Assembly: GCF_022376445.1 (NCBI RefSeq)
Contig: NW_025955037.1
Span: forward strand, 124,001-188,000
DNA length: 64,000 bases
Source of the DNA: Fomitopsis serialis
Lineage: Eukaryota > Basidiomycota > Agaricomycetes > Polyporales > Fomitopsidaceae
Reading direction: 5' to 3'
The notes below the pieces were generated by a model. That model worked only from the letters and a program-made list of their open reading frames with translations, ran no database searches and was not told the DNA's origin. The stretch's first letter is position 1, and every line of letters begins with the position of its first letter. Both the position numbers and the translations under genes were made by a program. This document shows positions 24,205-35,060 of the stretch, in pieces.

Positions 24205-25833
24205 CTAGCTACTAGGAAACACGCGCTCGCCTTCGCCAACTCGCCAAATCTCCACCCCACCCTCGCCACCAACGGCAACCACACCCCTCGCCCAATCCAG
24301 ACTCAACACCTTCTTCCCCTTCTTCTCCAAGCCCTCCCACACCCTGAAGCTCGTCACCGCACTCTTTGTGCTGCGCAGGTCCCACAGGCGGACGACCCGT
24401 CATACGCGCCTGTCATAGTTGATGCTCCGTGCCCGCGCTATCCGACGCTGGCGAGACCGCGATGCACGAGGGCGTCGCGGGTGGAGGAGCGACGCGGTCG
24501 AGGCGGTGATGTTCGTCGCGGCCGCGCGGAAGTCGTACTGCGACACGGTGCGGTCCGTCGAGCACGCAAGGGCGGACGTGCCCGCGGGCGTGAGCGCGAG
24601 GTCGAGGAACGGCTTCGAGGACGCGGCCTGTGAACGTGCGGGGAACCCGTGAGTTATTGTGAAGCGGGAGAGGAGAGCACTGGGAGACGCACGATCGTAT
24701 GCGTGCACACGCCGTTCTCGACGTCCCACACGCGGACGGTCGAGTCGAACCCGCAGCTGTACGCCTGCTCGGCGGCGCCCGGGCCCGAGCTATGGCTGAA
24801 CACGGCTTTGGACACGCGCGCGGTGTGGCTCTTTAGCACGGAGAGCGGGGCTTTGCGCCTGGGGCGCGGCGCGTCGTCCTCGATGCGGCGACGCTTTTTG
24901 CGCTCAGTGGGCTCGTCTGCGGGCACCTCGTCTGATGCGGCGATGGAGGTGTCCCAGACGCCGATGAGCCCGTCCCAGGATGCGGTGAGGAGATGCGAGC
25001 CCGAGGCGTTGGCGGATATCGATGCGAGGGGTGCTGTGTGTAAATGAAGAGATGCTACAGTCTGCGATTTGACGGGCTGAGCGGAGTCGGACGGGAGGGT
25101 GAGGTTGGTCAGGCGCGCGGTGAGGTCGTGCGAGCGCTGGCGACGAGGTGCGTTGAGGCCGATGTGGATGAGGGGACGAGGCAAATAGACGTCGAGGGTG
25201 CTGCGTGGATCGCGGCGCTGTGCAACAGCTTTTGGGAGTAGTCGAAGGTACGCATGGTTCCGTCGTAGGACGCTGTGAAAATGTACCTATATACAAGTCA
25301 GCTCCCGGCTTTGACGATCGTGCAGCGGCTCGCATGCTCTCAATGGTGTGTCGTTTCCTGTTGTGGGGCCTTACACTGAATTGGCAGATGCACGCTGCAC
25401 GAGATAATATATGACGGCTCATATTGACATACCCGGGTAGTTGACATGAGACAGACGAGACCCAGTCTTCGTGCGGTAATGTGGACATTTTCTGTGGGGG
25501 CATCACAGACTCAAAGTACTCAATCTCTAGAGTCTCTTCCTGAGCGAAGCGAGAATTTCGTTCAATACAGACGCATGTTACGATGAATGTACCACGCACT
25601 TCTCCAATCCCCTTCTCCGCACACCATTCTGCTAACGTCCCTCGCAGGATTTCGCCTCGTACCAGAAAGTCAAATGGAATCGGCTTTGGCAGAGATAGAG
25701 CTTTGTTGACCAGCTGGGAAAGCTGGTATCTTTTCCATGATGCTGGTATCATGAACTTTTGAGAAGGCAGAGGATACGCCGTTTGGGTGGTAAACACCAC
25801 GGGATGAGACGTTTCCGCAGAGGTAGAAGCCAT
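24205..25833 (-). CDS. YTM1: Ribosome biogenesis WD40 protein Ytm1/WDR12, frame-broken as given
   Basis: With Nop7 and Erb1 this protein forms the complex that matures 27S pre-rRNA and 60S subunits in the nucleolus. The N-terminus MASTSAETSHPVVFTTQTAY leads into the NLE/ubiquitin-like domain (PIPFDFLVRGEILRGTL). WD repeats follow: YIFTASYDGTMRTFDYSQ, HLLTASWDGLIGVWDTS, AYSCGFDSTVRVWDVENG, ALACSTDRTVSQYDF, MTGAYDG and VVRLWDLRS, ending VGEGERVFPSS with its stop at 24205-24207. The first intron is 25287-25432. Reading these repeats requires four single missing bases, near 25133, 24481, 24418 and 24397. The last three lie within 90 bp and net to zero frame but leave a TGA at 24400-24402. Because the gene is essential where studied, consensus error is a serious alternative to real decay. 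Confidence 0.85.
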
Positions 25834-26184
25834 GTTGACGCAGCGATGTCGTTTGAAGAAAGTAGAATTTGGGCAAAAAATCCCTGGCCAGGCAGAAGCG
25901 AGACTCGATGCAGAGGAGGAGGACGAGGAGGGAGTCCAAAGGGAGTCCAGTAAGTGGAAGGGTCGATCGGTTCGGCCCAGCCAAAAGATTCACTGTCACA
26001 CCGATCGCGTCGTGGTAACGCGTCTGTCACGCGCCCTGAGACGCGCTCAGCTGTTCAGCACGATCAATCATGTGGGTCCGGTATGGATTCGCTCGTCCTC
26101 CCCCCGATGCCCGAGACAAATTCCACGGGCCATATAAACGCGTGAACTACTTCCCATCCCCGCACAACTCACCAACTATCCACA
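25834..26184. promoter_or_regulatory. Divergent promoter region between Ytm1 and the hydratase gene
   Basis: 351 bp between divergent starts. The hydratase side has a TATAAA element listed separately. No gene here. Confidence 0.5.
26133..26138 (+). promoter_or_regulatory. TATA box of the hydratase gene
   Basis: TATAAA within CCATATAAACGC, 47 bp before the ATG at 26185. If used, the 5' leader would be very short (under about 25 nt). Confidence 0.5.
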
Positions 26185-27577
26185 ATGTCGGGAGTCGACC
26201 TAGCCAAAGCCGTCGGGTACCAGCAAGAGGACAAGCCTGTGCGTACGACCTGAACCCGAGAGGATATCGCATGACTTGACAGGAATGTGCAGGTTGCCTG
26301 GAACCAAAGGGACTTGCTGGTCTACGCAGTTGGTATTGGCGCGAAGAAGGATGACCTTTCTTTGGCGAACGGTGAGCGTCGCGGATTTCGTGCTAGCTCA
26401 ACGTAACTCAATCGCCACCATAGAACTTGGTAAGGGGTTTCTGGACCTGTTGCGCTAGGGGCAGAGCAGCTGAGACCATGCAAGACAAGGCATGGGCGCC
26501 GTTCCCGACGTACCCCGTCGTTCTTGGCTTCAAGGGCACGAGTCAGGACGTCGTCGACTTCCGGCAGCTCATGGCGGGCGGGAAGTCAACGCCAGGCCTG
26601 CCGAAGCTGAACCCGGATCGCGTGGTATGTTTGAGCTCTGCACCGACATGGTGATGCCCATGTGTAACTCCCACTCAGGTGCATGCTTCACAAAGCATTG
26701 AGATCCTCAAGCCACTTCCGGCAGTGAGTGGGTCCGGATGGAAGCTGAAGAGGCGTGTCACCGGCGTCACGGAGAACAGTGAGCATTGGCAATGGGATCC
26801 CAGATCCTTCAGCTCTGACGATGCCGCAGAAACTGGCCTGCTCGTCGAGGATGAGACTGTCCTCGTCGACGGGCAAGGGACACCCTACGCGAAGCTCTAC
26901 GTGCGCATCACCCATGCTCTCCATGCCAAACCTAAGCCTGACCTTCTGTAGTCTGCCGCGTTCAACCTTGGCGCACGGCCTACAGGCGCGAACTTCTCCA
27001 AGCGCATCGCAGGCCCTCCGCAAGCGAAGCCCGTCCCGAAGGACAGGAAGCCCGACTGGGTCATCCAAGACCAAACTACCCCCGAGCAAGCTATACTCTA
27101 CCGGCTCAGCGGCGACTACAACATGATGCACATCGGTGGGCCCCCTTCCTCATCCATACCATCTCTAACCTCCTCGCTGAAATGACGGCCCTGCGCAGAC
27201 CCGAAGATCGGCCAGGCGTCCGGCTTCGGCGGGGTGATTCTGCACGGCCTGGCGACGTACGGCTTCGCCGCGCGCGCCCTCGTGAGTGCAATCGGCGGGA
27301 ACGATCCGAAGTCGCTGCGTTTCTTCGCGCTGCGCTTCACCGCGCCCGTCAAGCCGGGCGATGCGCTCGAGACTGCGGTCTGGGAGGTGGGCCCTGGCCC
27401 CGATGGGACGACGGAGGTGACTTTCATCACGAAGGATGTGACCACTGGGAAGGTGAGTGCGGATTTCGCGTGAGCTGGGGCTTGGTAACTCATGGTTCGT
27501 CTCGTCTCGTTTGTGGTCAGGTTTGCCTCGGTGCTGGGGTTGCGTACATCAAGAAGTTGGAGAAGGGGAAGCTGTGA
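26185..27577 (+). CDS. MaoC-like enoyl-CoA hydratase 2 (peroxisomal type)
   Basis: Hydrates trans-2-enoyl-CoA to (3R)-hydroxyacyl-CoA in beta-oxidation, as the hydratase-2 part of fungal multifunctional enzymes does. The double-hotdog architecture starts MSGVDLAKAVGYQQEDKP, then VAWNQRDLLVYAVGIGAKKD. A 6-nt exon at 26424-26429 (introns 26372-26423 and 26430-26484) completes N-E-L-D before KAWAPFPTYPVVLGFKGTSQ. The C-terminal hotdog carries YRLSGDYNMMHIDPKIGQAS and FGGVILHGLATYGFAARALV. It has the hydratase-2 Asp, Asn and His, but MM replaces the usual PL. It ends KKLEKGKL with TGA at 27575-27577. The terminal GKL resembles a weak peroxisomal PTS1 and is not the canonical SKL. About 320 residues, a stand-alone hydratase rather than a full multifunctional protein. 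Confidence 0.9.
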
Positions 27578-27716
27578 AAGTTGGTCAATATTGTTGTTCG
27601 CTGTACCTGTTATTGGAGTATTCCTATAATGGTGTGTTTTGACTGATTCGTGCCTAAGAGAAAGGTGAACTCGACACGCAGTCTGCAATAAGTACGCGAC
27701 TCTGCAAGTGCTGCAG

Positions 27717-27747
27717 CCAATCAGGAACGTCCGTAGCACGTGATTGG
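27717..27747. promoter_or_regulatory. CCAAT - CACGTG - ATTGG promoter cluster
   Basis: CCAAT at 27717-27721, CACGTG at 27737-27742 and ATTGG at 27743-27747. It lies 85-115 bp before the start of the gene at 27832. It looks like an inverted CCAAT pair flanking a bHLH E-box. Function is inferred from the motifs only. Confidence 0.4.
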
Positions 27748-27831
27748 CGGTCACACGTCGCGTCGTCGTCGCCACCGACGCGTCGGTGGCGCCAGCCGAT
27801 CGCGCGTACAGCGTCTTTCTCCCCGACCGCC

Positions 27832-29592
27832 ATGTCCTCCGCTAAATCTCTCGCACGCAAGCGGCGCATACATGAGGTATATGATACGGAAACTGACTGC
27901 AATGACCTCGTAGCAGGTTCATCCACCTCGATTGCGCCCTCAGAGGCCACGCTTCCTACTCGCGAGCGCGATGTACGCTCAGCAGGATCGGCCGACTCGA
28001 ACGACGGTATGACCGCTGGCGTCGGTGACGAGGACTGTGCACTGGAGCTACGGCAGCATATACCCGCACCTTGGAAGGAAGAGCGTGAGGCGCGGGGGCT
28101 CAGCCTCCAGGGCCACCGTAGCCTGAAAGACTTCCTTGGTGCTCCTGCACCATCGCGCACCTCCTCTGGAAACGCTTCCGCAGGGCCCCCGCCGCAAGAG
28201 CCTGCTGCAGATGGCCGCATATGGCCTGCTGGCGCCACAATCCCCCGCTCGCCCCATGGTATGTCTCGCGGAGTGGTACCAGGCCCAGAGCATCGCTGAT
28301 AGCGAGAATGTCGGCAGAATTCTTCGCGCGCACGGTGACAAAGCTTGCGAGGAAGATGAAGATGCCTCCCCCTCAGTTCGCGAAACCACCTGCAGAACCA
28401 ACCAATCAGACTCAACCGCATTCGGTGGATACCACGAGAGCACCTGAGCCAGCCGCTGCGACTTTGACGCAACCCGCTAAATCCAACGAAATACCAGACA
28501 AAACTCCAGATGCGCCTGCAGTACAGGCTAGTGAGGTCACGCAGCAGGCCACTACTAGGGCGCCGCCTCAGGCTCAGGGCACGTCAAACGCACCAGCTGA
28601 TCCGACACATGCCGCAACTGTTTCTCATTCTGCACCTACTATCCAGACATTCGCTGAGGATATTCCGGTCCCTTCAGGATCGAACTCGCAGGCAGCATCA
28701 GGACCGGCAGCGACGGACACCCAGCCGGCTGATCCCAGCGCGCTCCCTATGCTGCCTGCTCAGGCTGCGCGCCCGCCTAAGCCCCCGAAGGCTACCCCGA
28801 GGCCGACCATGAACCATGCCGAATTCGCTACGCTGTTGCGCAGCTGTCTCTCAGCCGAGGAAGACGTGGCTCAGGACTCGGTGACGAAGCTCAAGGAGCT
28901 CGCAAAGGGCGACGCGGGGGCGGCGCGGGTGTATGCACTCACGAAGCAGATGCTCGCAGAGCAGCACGCGTTGTTCGTACAGCGGATGCAGGACGAGGGC
29001 TCACAGCTCCTGGAGGCCGAGCTGTTCCATGCCTGGCTCGTCGATTGCGGGAGTCTCGTTTCGTTGATGAGTGTGCGTCGCGTTGATAGCATTTTAGACG
29101 ATGACTTCCAACTGACTTCGGGGTGATCAGCGCTTGTTGCGCGTGCATCGCCCACCATCGTGGAGGCCTATCCCCGGGCTTGCCAGGATCGCTTTCGCGA
29201 TGGGGTCCGCCCTGTTCAACCTGCAGAAGGACGGCGGCATGTTCGACGTCTCCTGGCAGGCATCCGCACCTGCTGACGGCTCCCCTCCGCGAAGCGTCGC
29301 AAAATCCACGACACCTGCGGACAAGGACAGCATCGCCGCTGCTGGAGTCAAAGTGCGGACCACGCTGTCGAACTACGACGACGATTTGGTGGCGATCGTC
29401 CTGCGGTACAGGGCGGAGCACCGCTCCGGGGGCAACACAATGCGGGCTTGCGAGAAGCGGTTGGGTGCTGCCCTCACAGCGATGGTGCAGAGGGCGGAGC
29501 TCGGTGCCCCGGGAAGCCCCGCGGATTGTATGAAGAAGAGTAGGCGGGCTATGCTGCAATGGGCGGAGAACGTGGCTGGCAAGGGACTGTGA
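27832..29592 (+). CDS. Unidentified protein with a long Pro/Ala/Thr-rich linker
   Basis: Three exons, 27832-28258, 28318-29072 and 29131-29592, splice in frame (donors GTATGT and GTGCGT) to 547 residues. The start MSSAKSLARKRRIHEVYD has a basic cluster. Residues about 80-130 include LKDFLGAPAPSR. A low-complexity Pro/Ala/Thr/Gln linker runs from about 165 to 320. A helical, charged block follows (EFATLLRSCLSAEEDVAQDS, KQMLAEQHALFVQRMQDEG). The C-terminal part has IAFAMGSALFNLQKDGG and KKSRRAMLQWAENVAGKGL. I do not recognise the family. The N-terminal LARKRR and disordered middle would suit a nuclear or scaffold protein, but that is a guess. It follows the hydratase gene on the same strand, 254 bp after its stop. 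Confidence 0.6.
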
Positions 29593-29723
29593 AAACCAGG
29601 AATGAGGACTTTCGAAGACTGCGTCATGGTGTTCAATTGCAAGAAGTGACTGTACTATAATATGGACCACCCGGAGCCACGCGCCAATGTGCCTGTTCGC
29701 AATTTCTCGTGTAATACTAGAAC

Positions 29724-32404
29724 CTACAGAGTATACCTGAAGTCGGGGGCACGGTCTCCCATCCTTCTCAGCTCCTCGTCACTGTATTTTACTCCCCTTT
29801 CCTCCAACTGGCGCTGCTCGATGTCTCTCCGCTTGTTAACCCACTTGTACGCCAGAACGGTCAATGGCAGGAACACCAGGCCGATGCCCACGAACATCAA
29901 TTCGATTGCGTCTGGAGAGCATATCGGTGAGCGTGATGCTAGGTGAGTAGGGGATACGCACGTCCAAGAATATACCTCGGCGCATCCTGCGAGAGGTATA
30001 TGTTGCTGGCTATCGCTCCTGCAAAGTTGCCAATGCCGATCTGGATACCCATACCGGCTGCACGCTTGTACTGCCCTGCAAGATTGTTACCGAGCCTAGT
30101 CCACACCTCGTTGTGAGATGTCTACATTAACGCAGTAATAAGACTGGTTCTCACCATGCGACGATGCCCGGAAGCGCGGAGTACGCCCCAGAGACGCAGA
30201 AGAACGTCCCGAAATATTTCACGCCGACCGGAGCATCAGAGATATTGATCGCGTAGCCGATGAGACACATCATGAGCCCAGCGAGGATGAACGGCGAGCG
30301 CATCTGCAGCATGTCGGATGATACCGCGAATACGATGAGTGTGATCACTGGATAGGGTTTTAGTAGCGGTGTGGAGGCTACAGATACAAGGCGTACCTCC
30401 ACAGACGTAGGGCGGGACAGTGAGTAGCTCGCTGATGGCGGTGTTGTACCCGAAGCTAGGGAAAAATAGGTGAGGTTCGTCACTGGGGCACCCCTTCAGC
30501 TGAGCAAGTATACCTGTTGATGATGGATCTGTGGGGGACATTAATTTGGGTTCACGGACGAAGCCATGATTTGGCGACTCACGGAAGAAATAGGGATATG
30601 CCATACACTGTACCCGATATCAATGTTAGATTCGGCCGGCTGCGATGTGCTTGAGCAACTCACAAGGAACGACAATCCCGAAGTATACCACGATTTGCAT
30701 CCAGATCTGTGATGGCAGATTATTAGCGAGCTCACCGATGTCGCTCATGCAAGCATCCGCACCTGCCAATCTAGTACGGCCGCTTTCAGATGCCGTATCT
30801 CAAACCGTTCTTCCTCTCCAACTGACGAGTTGTCATACTCTGGGTACGTAGTGAGCAAGCGCGATGCTTCGACTTCTTGATCGTGAGCTTACTCTTTCTC
30901 CACATCAGAAATGCCCGCTCGTCTTCGGTCAGAAACTTCGCGGTGTCAGGGAAGTCGACCAGGACTGGTGTGTGTGAGCAAATGGCGGCACCTCAGACAG
31001 GGAAGCGACCTACTGAAGCAAGCTGCAAGGCCGACGATGACAGTCAAGATCCCCTCCAGAATCTACATCGCATGAATGAATAGCAGAGTGAAGCAAGCAA
31101 GACATCGTGACTGACGAAGATCCACGACCATCCGAGCAAGCCTGCAGTCCCGGACATGAAAGAGATGCCGTAGGCAAACAACCCGGAGAACGCGCCTGGG
31201 CAAAGTTATCTTCCCTTCTTGGCTCGAATGAGATTCAGGAGTGCCTACCTGCTAGTGTGGCACCCCCTCGAAGATTGCAATCCGGTATTGAAGCATATAT
31301 CGCGGATACCAGAGTGTCATACTAGACCAGGCAGCACGAGCGAAGAGAAGTCAGTGTCGTGAACTGCTGCAAACAATTATGGTGAAGACGCACTAGTACA
31401 TCACCCCGGGGAACAGTCCTGCTTCGGAAATGCCAAGAAGGATGCGGACGCCCACTAGCTGTGGATACCTATTGTACAGGAGAGGGTATTGAGAAGCGCT
31501 CAACCTGAACAGGAATACAATTAGGATACTCGCGATTTCACTATTCCCATCAGCGTCCTGTAGGGTATGGTTAGTCGTCGCTACAGTTGCGTTGATCGGG
31601 GCATATGCAGCACTTGCATGATTATCCCCCATACGATCTGCGGAGCAAAGCATGAGTCTCCTGTACGAGCCCAACACGGTTACAACTTACGGTGATCCCT
31701 GTAAGCCACCTACGTGTGTCGATACCTTGAGCACGTCGTCAAAGTGAGCGCAAGGACAACCTACCGCGAAGGGCGGAATTTCTTCAACACAAGACTGCCA
31801 ACCAATCAGTCTTCTTCAAATCTGTGAGACCAGTGCTTACTTCGCTGGCACACCGAAAATGCAATACGGCTGTCGAGGACACGCGCTGAGTATTTGACAG
31901 TGGGATACATGCCAGACCGGCGAGCTCACTATGAAATACATCGTCTATCACAATGTTACACCGCTGGTTATAGTGCGAGGCAATAAGGAAACGTACCAAA
32001 GCAATATTGTACTTATGACCAGTCAGATTCAGTTGTGTTGTCAGGCCTTGTAGCTTGGCATTGCCTGAGAACTACGATGAGCAACGTAGGTTCACTACAT
32101 GGCGTAGTGGATGGCAGTCAGCGCACCAATATTTCCTGCCATGCCTTATTCAGCGCGTCTCGCTCAGAGTCCAGGCATTTGACGTACCTCTATCCATGAA
32201 TGAACACAAGTACATGATCGTCAATATTGGGAGGATTCGCAAGTCGACTTTGCGCCACAGTTTCTTCTCTTGCTCCGGTGTAAGGACCGGCGGTCCCGCT
32301 TGCTCGATTTCCTCCTTTCCTTCTGAAGAAGCCATATACCCCATCGCACGGGCGTCCGTCTTCTCGCCATCGACACTTCCGGTCGAGCTTGCTCGGGTCG
32401 GCAT
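29724..32404 (-). CDS. MFS transporter, Dal5-like family (copy 7), one frameshift
   Basis: Start MPTRASSTGSVDGEKTDARA at 32404. TM1 LWRKVDLRILPILTIMYLCS/FMDRG. The 9-nt exon lies at 32127-32135. Then RWLTGIT, LVGVRILLGISEAGLFPGVM, TLWYPRYMLQYRIAIF, ILEGILTVIVGLAACF, VLVDFPDTAKFLTEDERAFL and MRSPFILAGLMMCLIGYAIN. C-terminus RRMGDRAPDFRYTL with its stop at 29724-29726. One G is missing from a run near 31264: GAGGGGGTGCC where the paralogues need EGGATLAG. This breaks the frame in TM5. A single indel in a homopolymer is as likely a consensus error as a mutation. It lies about 10 kb from the main array, beyond the housekeeping block, and is closest in style to copies 1, 4 and 5. Substrate unknown. 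Confidence 0.78.
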
Positions 32405-33639
32405 GTTGGTCGCAGGAAGTAAAGGCCGAGTCGCCAGAGCGGAGCTCGTTCATGTTACGTATCGTACCATACTGCGACATCAATTGTATATTAACACCTA
32501 CCCAGCTGACCGCGATTCCATGTTGGAAGTTGGTTCTGTGTCACCGCATCATCGGAAGAGCAATCAGGAGTGCAGATAGAGGGCATACTGGGGGCATATG
32601 AGCGCTAGGTGCGTCGCGTGATACGAGCCTGTGCGTACCCATTGGCATCAGAGGACCCGGCGTCACCTACTGGATCTACCAAGGATCTAGTACAGTACGT
32701 ATCCAAGCTGGGCGCGAGGAGCGGTGGGTGTCTTGCGGTAGGCACTTTAAATGCTATAGCGAAGTGGCAAGCCTCCGAGGATCCATCACGAGTCTAAGTG
32801 GATAAACACTACATGGTACTTCCACATAGTACGGTGCTGGCCGGTCATGATGACTAATAGTGAAGATGTTGCACTTCGTATTACATACGAGATACATGAG
32901 AAACTGAGCGAGGCTTTGATAGGTCCCAGATTGAACTTGAAGTAGATTGAAGCGTAGATTCCAAACCACATTCGAATTGCCGGCGAATATGTTTCGATCC
33001 AGTGGTGCGGTACGACATGATGATGCTCGAGGAGTCAATGGTAGCGTACCTACGTAGTGTACATAGGCCACTGCCAGTAAGTCGTTGCCAAGCAAGTTCG
33101 TAATACCGGGCAGCCATGAGTGCCGCGCTGCCAGGCGGTAGCACGTAGGAACGCGATCACGTGCATGAACCACTTGTCGCGTACAGAAATTGTTCGCGTC
33201 TTTCTTCATTGCCGCGAGCATATGTTCCCAATTCCAAGCTGCCAACAGCAATAGGGCCTGATATAACTCATCTATGTGACTTAATCATCGCGAAATAGCA
33301 ACAATATTGAACGAGGAGACTCAGTAAGCAAATAGTGAACCTGAAACGGGGCGCATATACTCACCTCGCTCACACCTCAAACTTTGAAGCTTGAAGCTTG
33401 AAGGCTCTGTAAATCTATTCGATCTGGATGTTTTTGAGCAAAGCTGCAAGTTTTTTATTATTACAAAGGCTTGCCAGAGTCCGAGTGCAAAGCAATGTTT
33501 ATGCATTTTCAACATTACTCTGGGGAGGGATAGAGGGAGTCGGCGGAAGGATGGACCGCATTGACCCGGAGATGCCTTCCAAACGATGTGAACAAGCTGG
33601 ATGAAAGGCTACCCCGAAAACCGGTGAGTAGTCTTATAT
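32405..33639. other. Gene-poor region upstream of MFS copy 7
   Basis: 1.2 kb. Reverse-strand frames between 32754 and 33251 contain hydrophobic, partly coding-looking stretches (SWLPGITNLLGNDLLAVAYV; MWFGIYASIYFKFNLGPIKA) spread over two frames. They could be a decayed membrane-protein gene I cannot name. An imperfect heptamer repeat (GAAGCTT units) lies near 33385-33405 in an AT-rich patch. Confidence 0.4.
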
Positions 33640-33857
33640 AACTCCATGCCGAACATATCCTGCTGCAGCTATACTTGCGCAGATTTCAGAAGGCGGACGC
33701 CTCCATTTGCCCGAACTGCGGAGTGACACAGGAGACGGTGTACTGCTTCTTGATGGAGTGTGCGGCCTTCAACGAACCAAGAATCCGACTTGCACGCGAT
33801 GCAGGACCAGCGGCGCGATCAATGAAGGACCTGTTGATCGCGCCGAGCAAAGTATGA
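33640..33857 (+). mobile_element. Remnant of a non-LTR retrotransposon (reverse transcriptase C-terminus)
   Basis: The open frame reads AEHILLQLYLRRFQKADASI, then CPNCGVTQETVYCFLMECAA. This matches the typical end of fungal LINE-type ORF2, where HxxLLxQLR...L is followed by SPxCPxCG...ETVEHFLLxCP. The His of that zinc-knuckle motif is Cys here. No reverse-transcriptase core or poly(A) tail is visible, so only a scrap remains. Confidence 0.5.
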
Positions 33858-35060
33858 AGCCACTAAGTATTCCTGTACATCCACAATACCAACCGCGTAC
33901 AGTGATATGGAGCTGAAGGACAAGACGGCAAAGGGAAGGCAACACGGCGAAGGCCGCACACAGCAAGGTAGGCCTGACGACGCATTCCGTTCGACTCCAC
34001 ATTCGACTCGCCCGAAGCTACGGCGAATGGCCATGCTACGTGACGACGAACAGGGGGATACTCACGAGTCAAGTCAGAAGTGTACATATGGGTTTGCCGT
34101 TAGTGACAAGAAAGGGACTCGACAACCACACAAACCGAAACATGACTCTGGATAATGGTGCGTTTCTTTCCGATCAGATGTTTATGAAACCTCATGGTGC
34201 TCGACAGACCACGACGGATTGCAGCAGCGACTCGCAAGGGTGGTCGGACCCTCCGAGCCGAAGGCCGAGTCGACAGCTGGTACCTCATACGGCTGGGACA
34301 ACATAGGCGTGCACGTCTCCATATTTGCACGGTAAGTTTATCTGAACAGAATTTGGAGAAACATGGCAACTCTCACCACTTCAGTCGTCGTTGCGCGGGT
34401 GCTACCCGTAATCGAGGTCGCTGCATCACATGACGGTACCCGACGCTCCGAACGACGCGGACATGTACACGCGGCTATTAGGCAACAAGCCCTTAACGCG
34501 TTCGCTTTGATCGACCACCACCGGTGGAGACTGTACATCCCGAATCACCCTGCGGTACTGTAACCGCACCTCTTCGCTACGTGCAAATTGCGAGGCACAG
34601 CAATTTTCAACCGGAGGTACAGGTTTGCTGGTGAGTATCGCAAATGGCAGTCGTCCCCGAGTCGTCCAACGATCGCCCCGTATCGGAGAGGCCGTGTTAC
34701 AACGTGTTCAGCGCATGCAGAGCCCTCGTACGCATCCATCCGATTTCATCACCATTGCATCAGGCTGTGTGGCACCGCGCTCTTTCATATTGCTTCTTCC
34801 GGCCTGCGTGCGTTGACAATGACATTCGAGCGCTAGCCATCTTCCCATCCGTCTCCCTCGACGCCTCAATCTGACTCTGAAAGGCTCCCCACTACAAAAC
34901 GACCGGCAACAACCGATAGCCCTATTGTGCGGCGCTCTGACCCTGACAAGGCAAGCAACACAAAGCGCATCGGTCGGAGTCATTCAGCGGCACCGCTCAT
35001 AGTCGGAGCCACGTATATAAGACGCACACCGCACGACCATCGCCAACACACACCCTTGTT
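33858..35060. other. Gene-poor region upstream of the AAA+ ATPase
   Basis: 1.2 kb with many short, mutually overlapping frames and no recognisable domains. Its last part is the promoter of the ATPase gene. Confidence 0.45.
35014..35021 (+). promoter_or_regulatory. TATA box of the AAA+ ATPase gene
   Basis: TATATAAG in ACGTATATAAGACGC, 47 bp before the ATG at 35061, the same spacing as the hydratase TATA element. Confidence 0.5.

Noticed and set aside
27654..28472. 272-codon reverse frame opposite the unidentified protein
   Set aside because: It is an antisense shadow of a coding exon, Arg/Ser-rich, with no splice or family support.
32754..33251. A further membrane-transporter gene on the reverse strand
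   Set aside because: SWLPGIT is reminiscent of the MFS motif, but the neighbouring residues and order do not match the paralogues, and the frame is not continuous.
33380..33405. GAAGCTT tandem repeat as a functional satellite or origin
   Set aside because: Only about two and a half units, in an AT-rich patch; too little to support any function.
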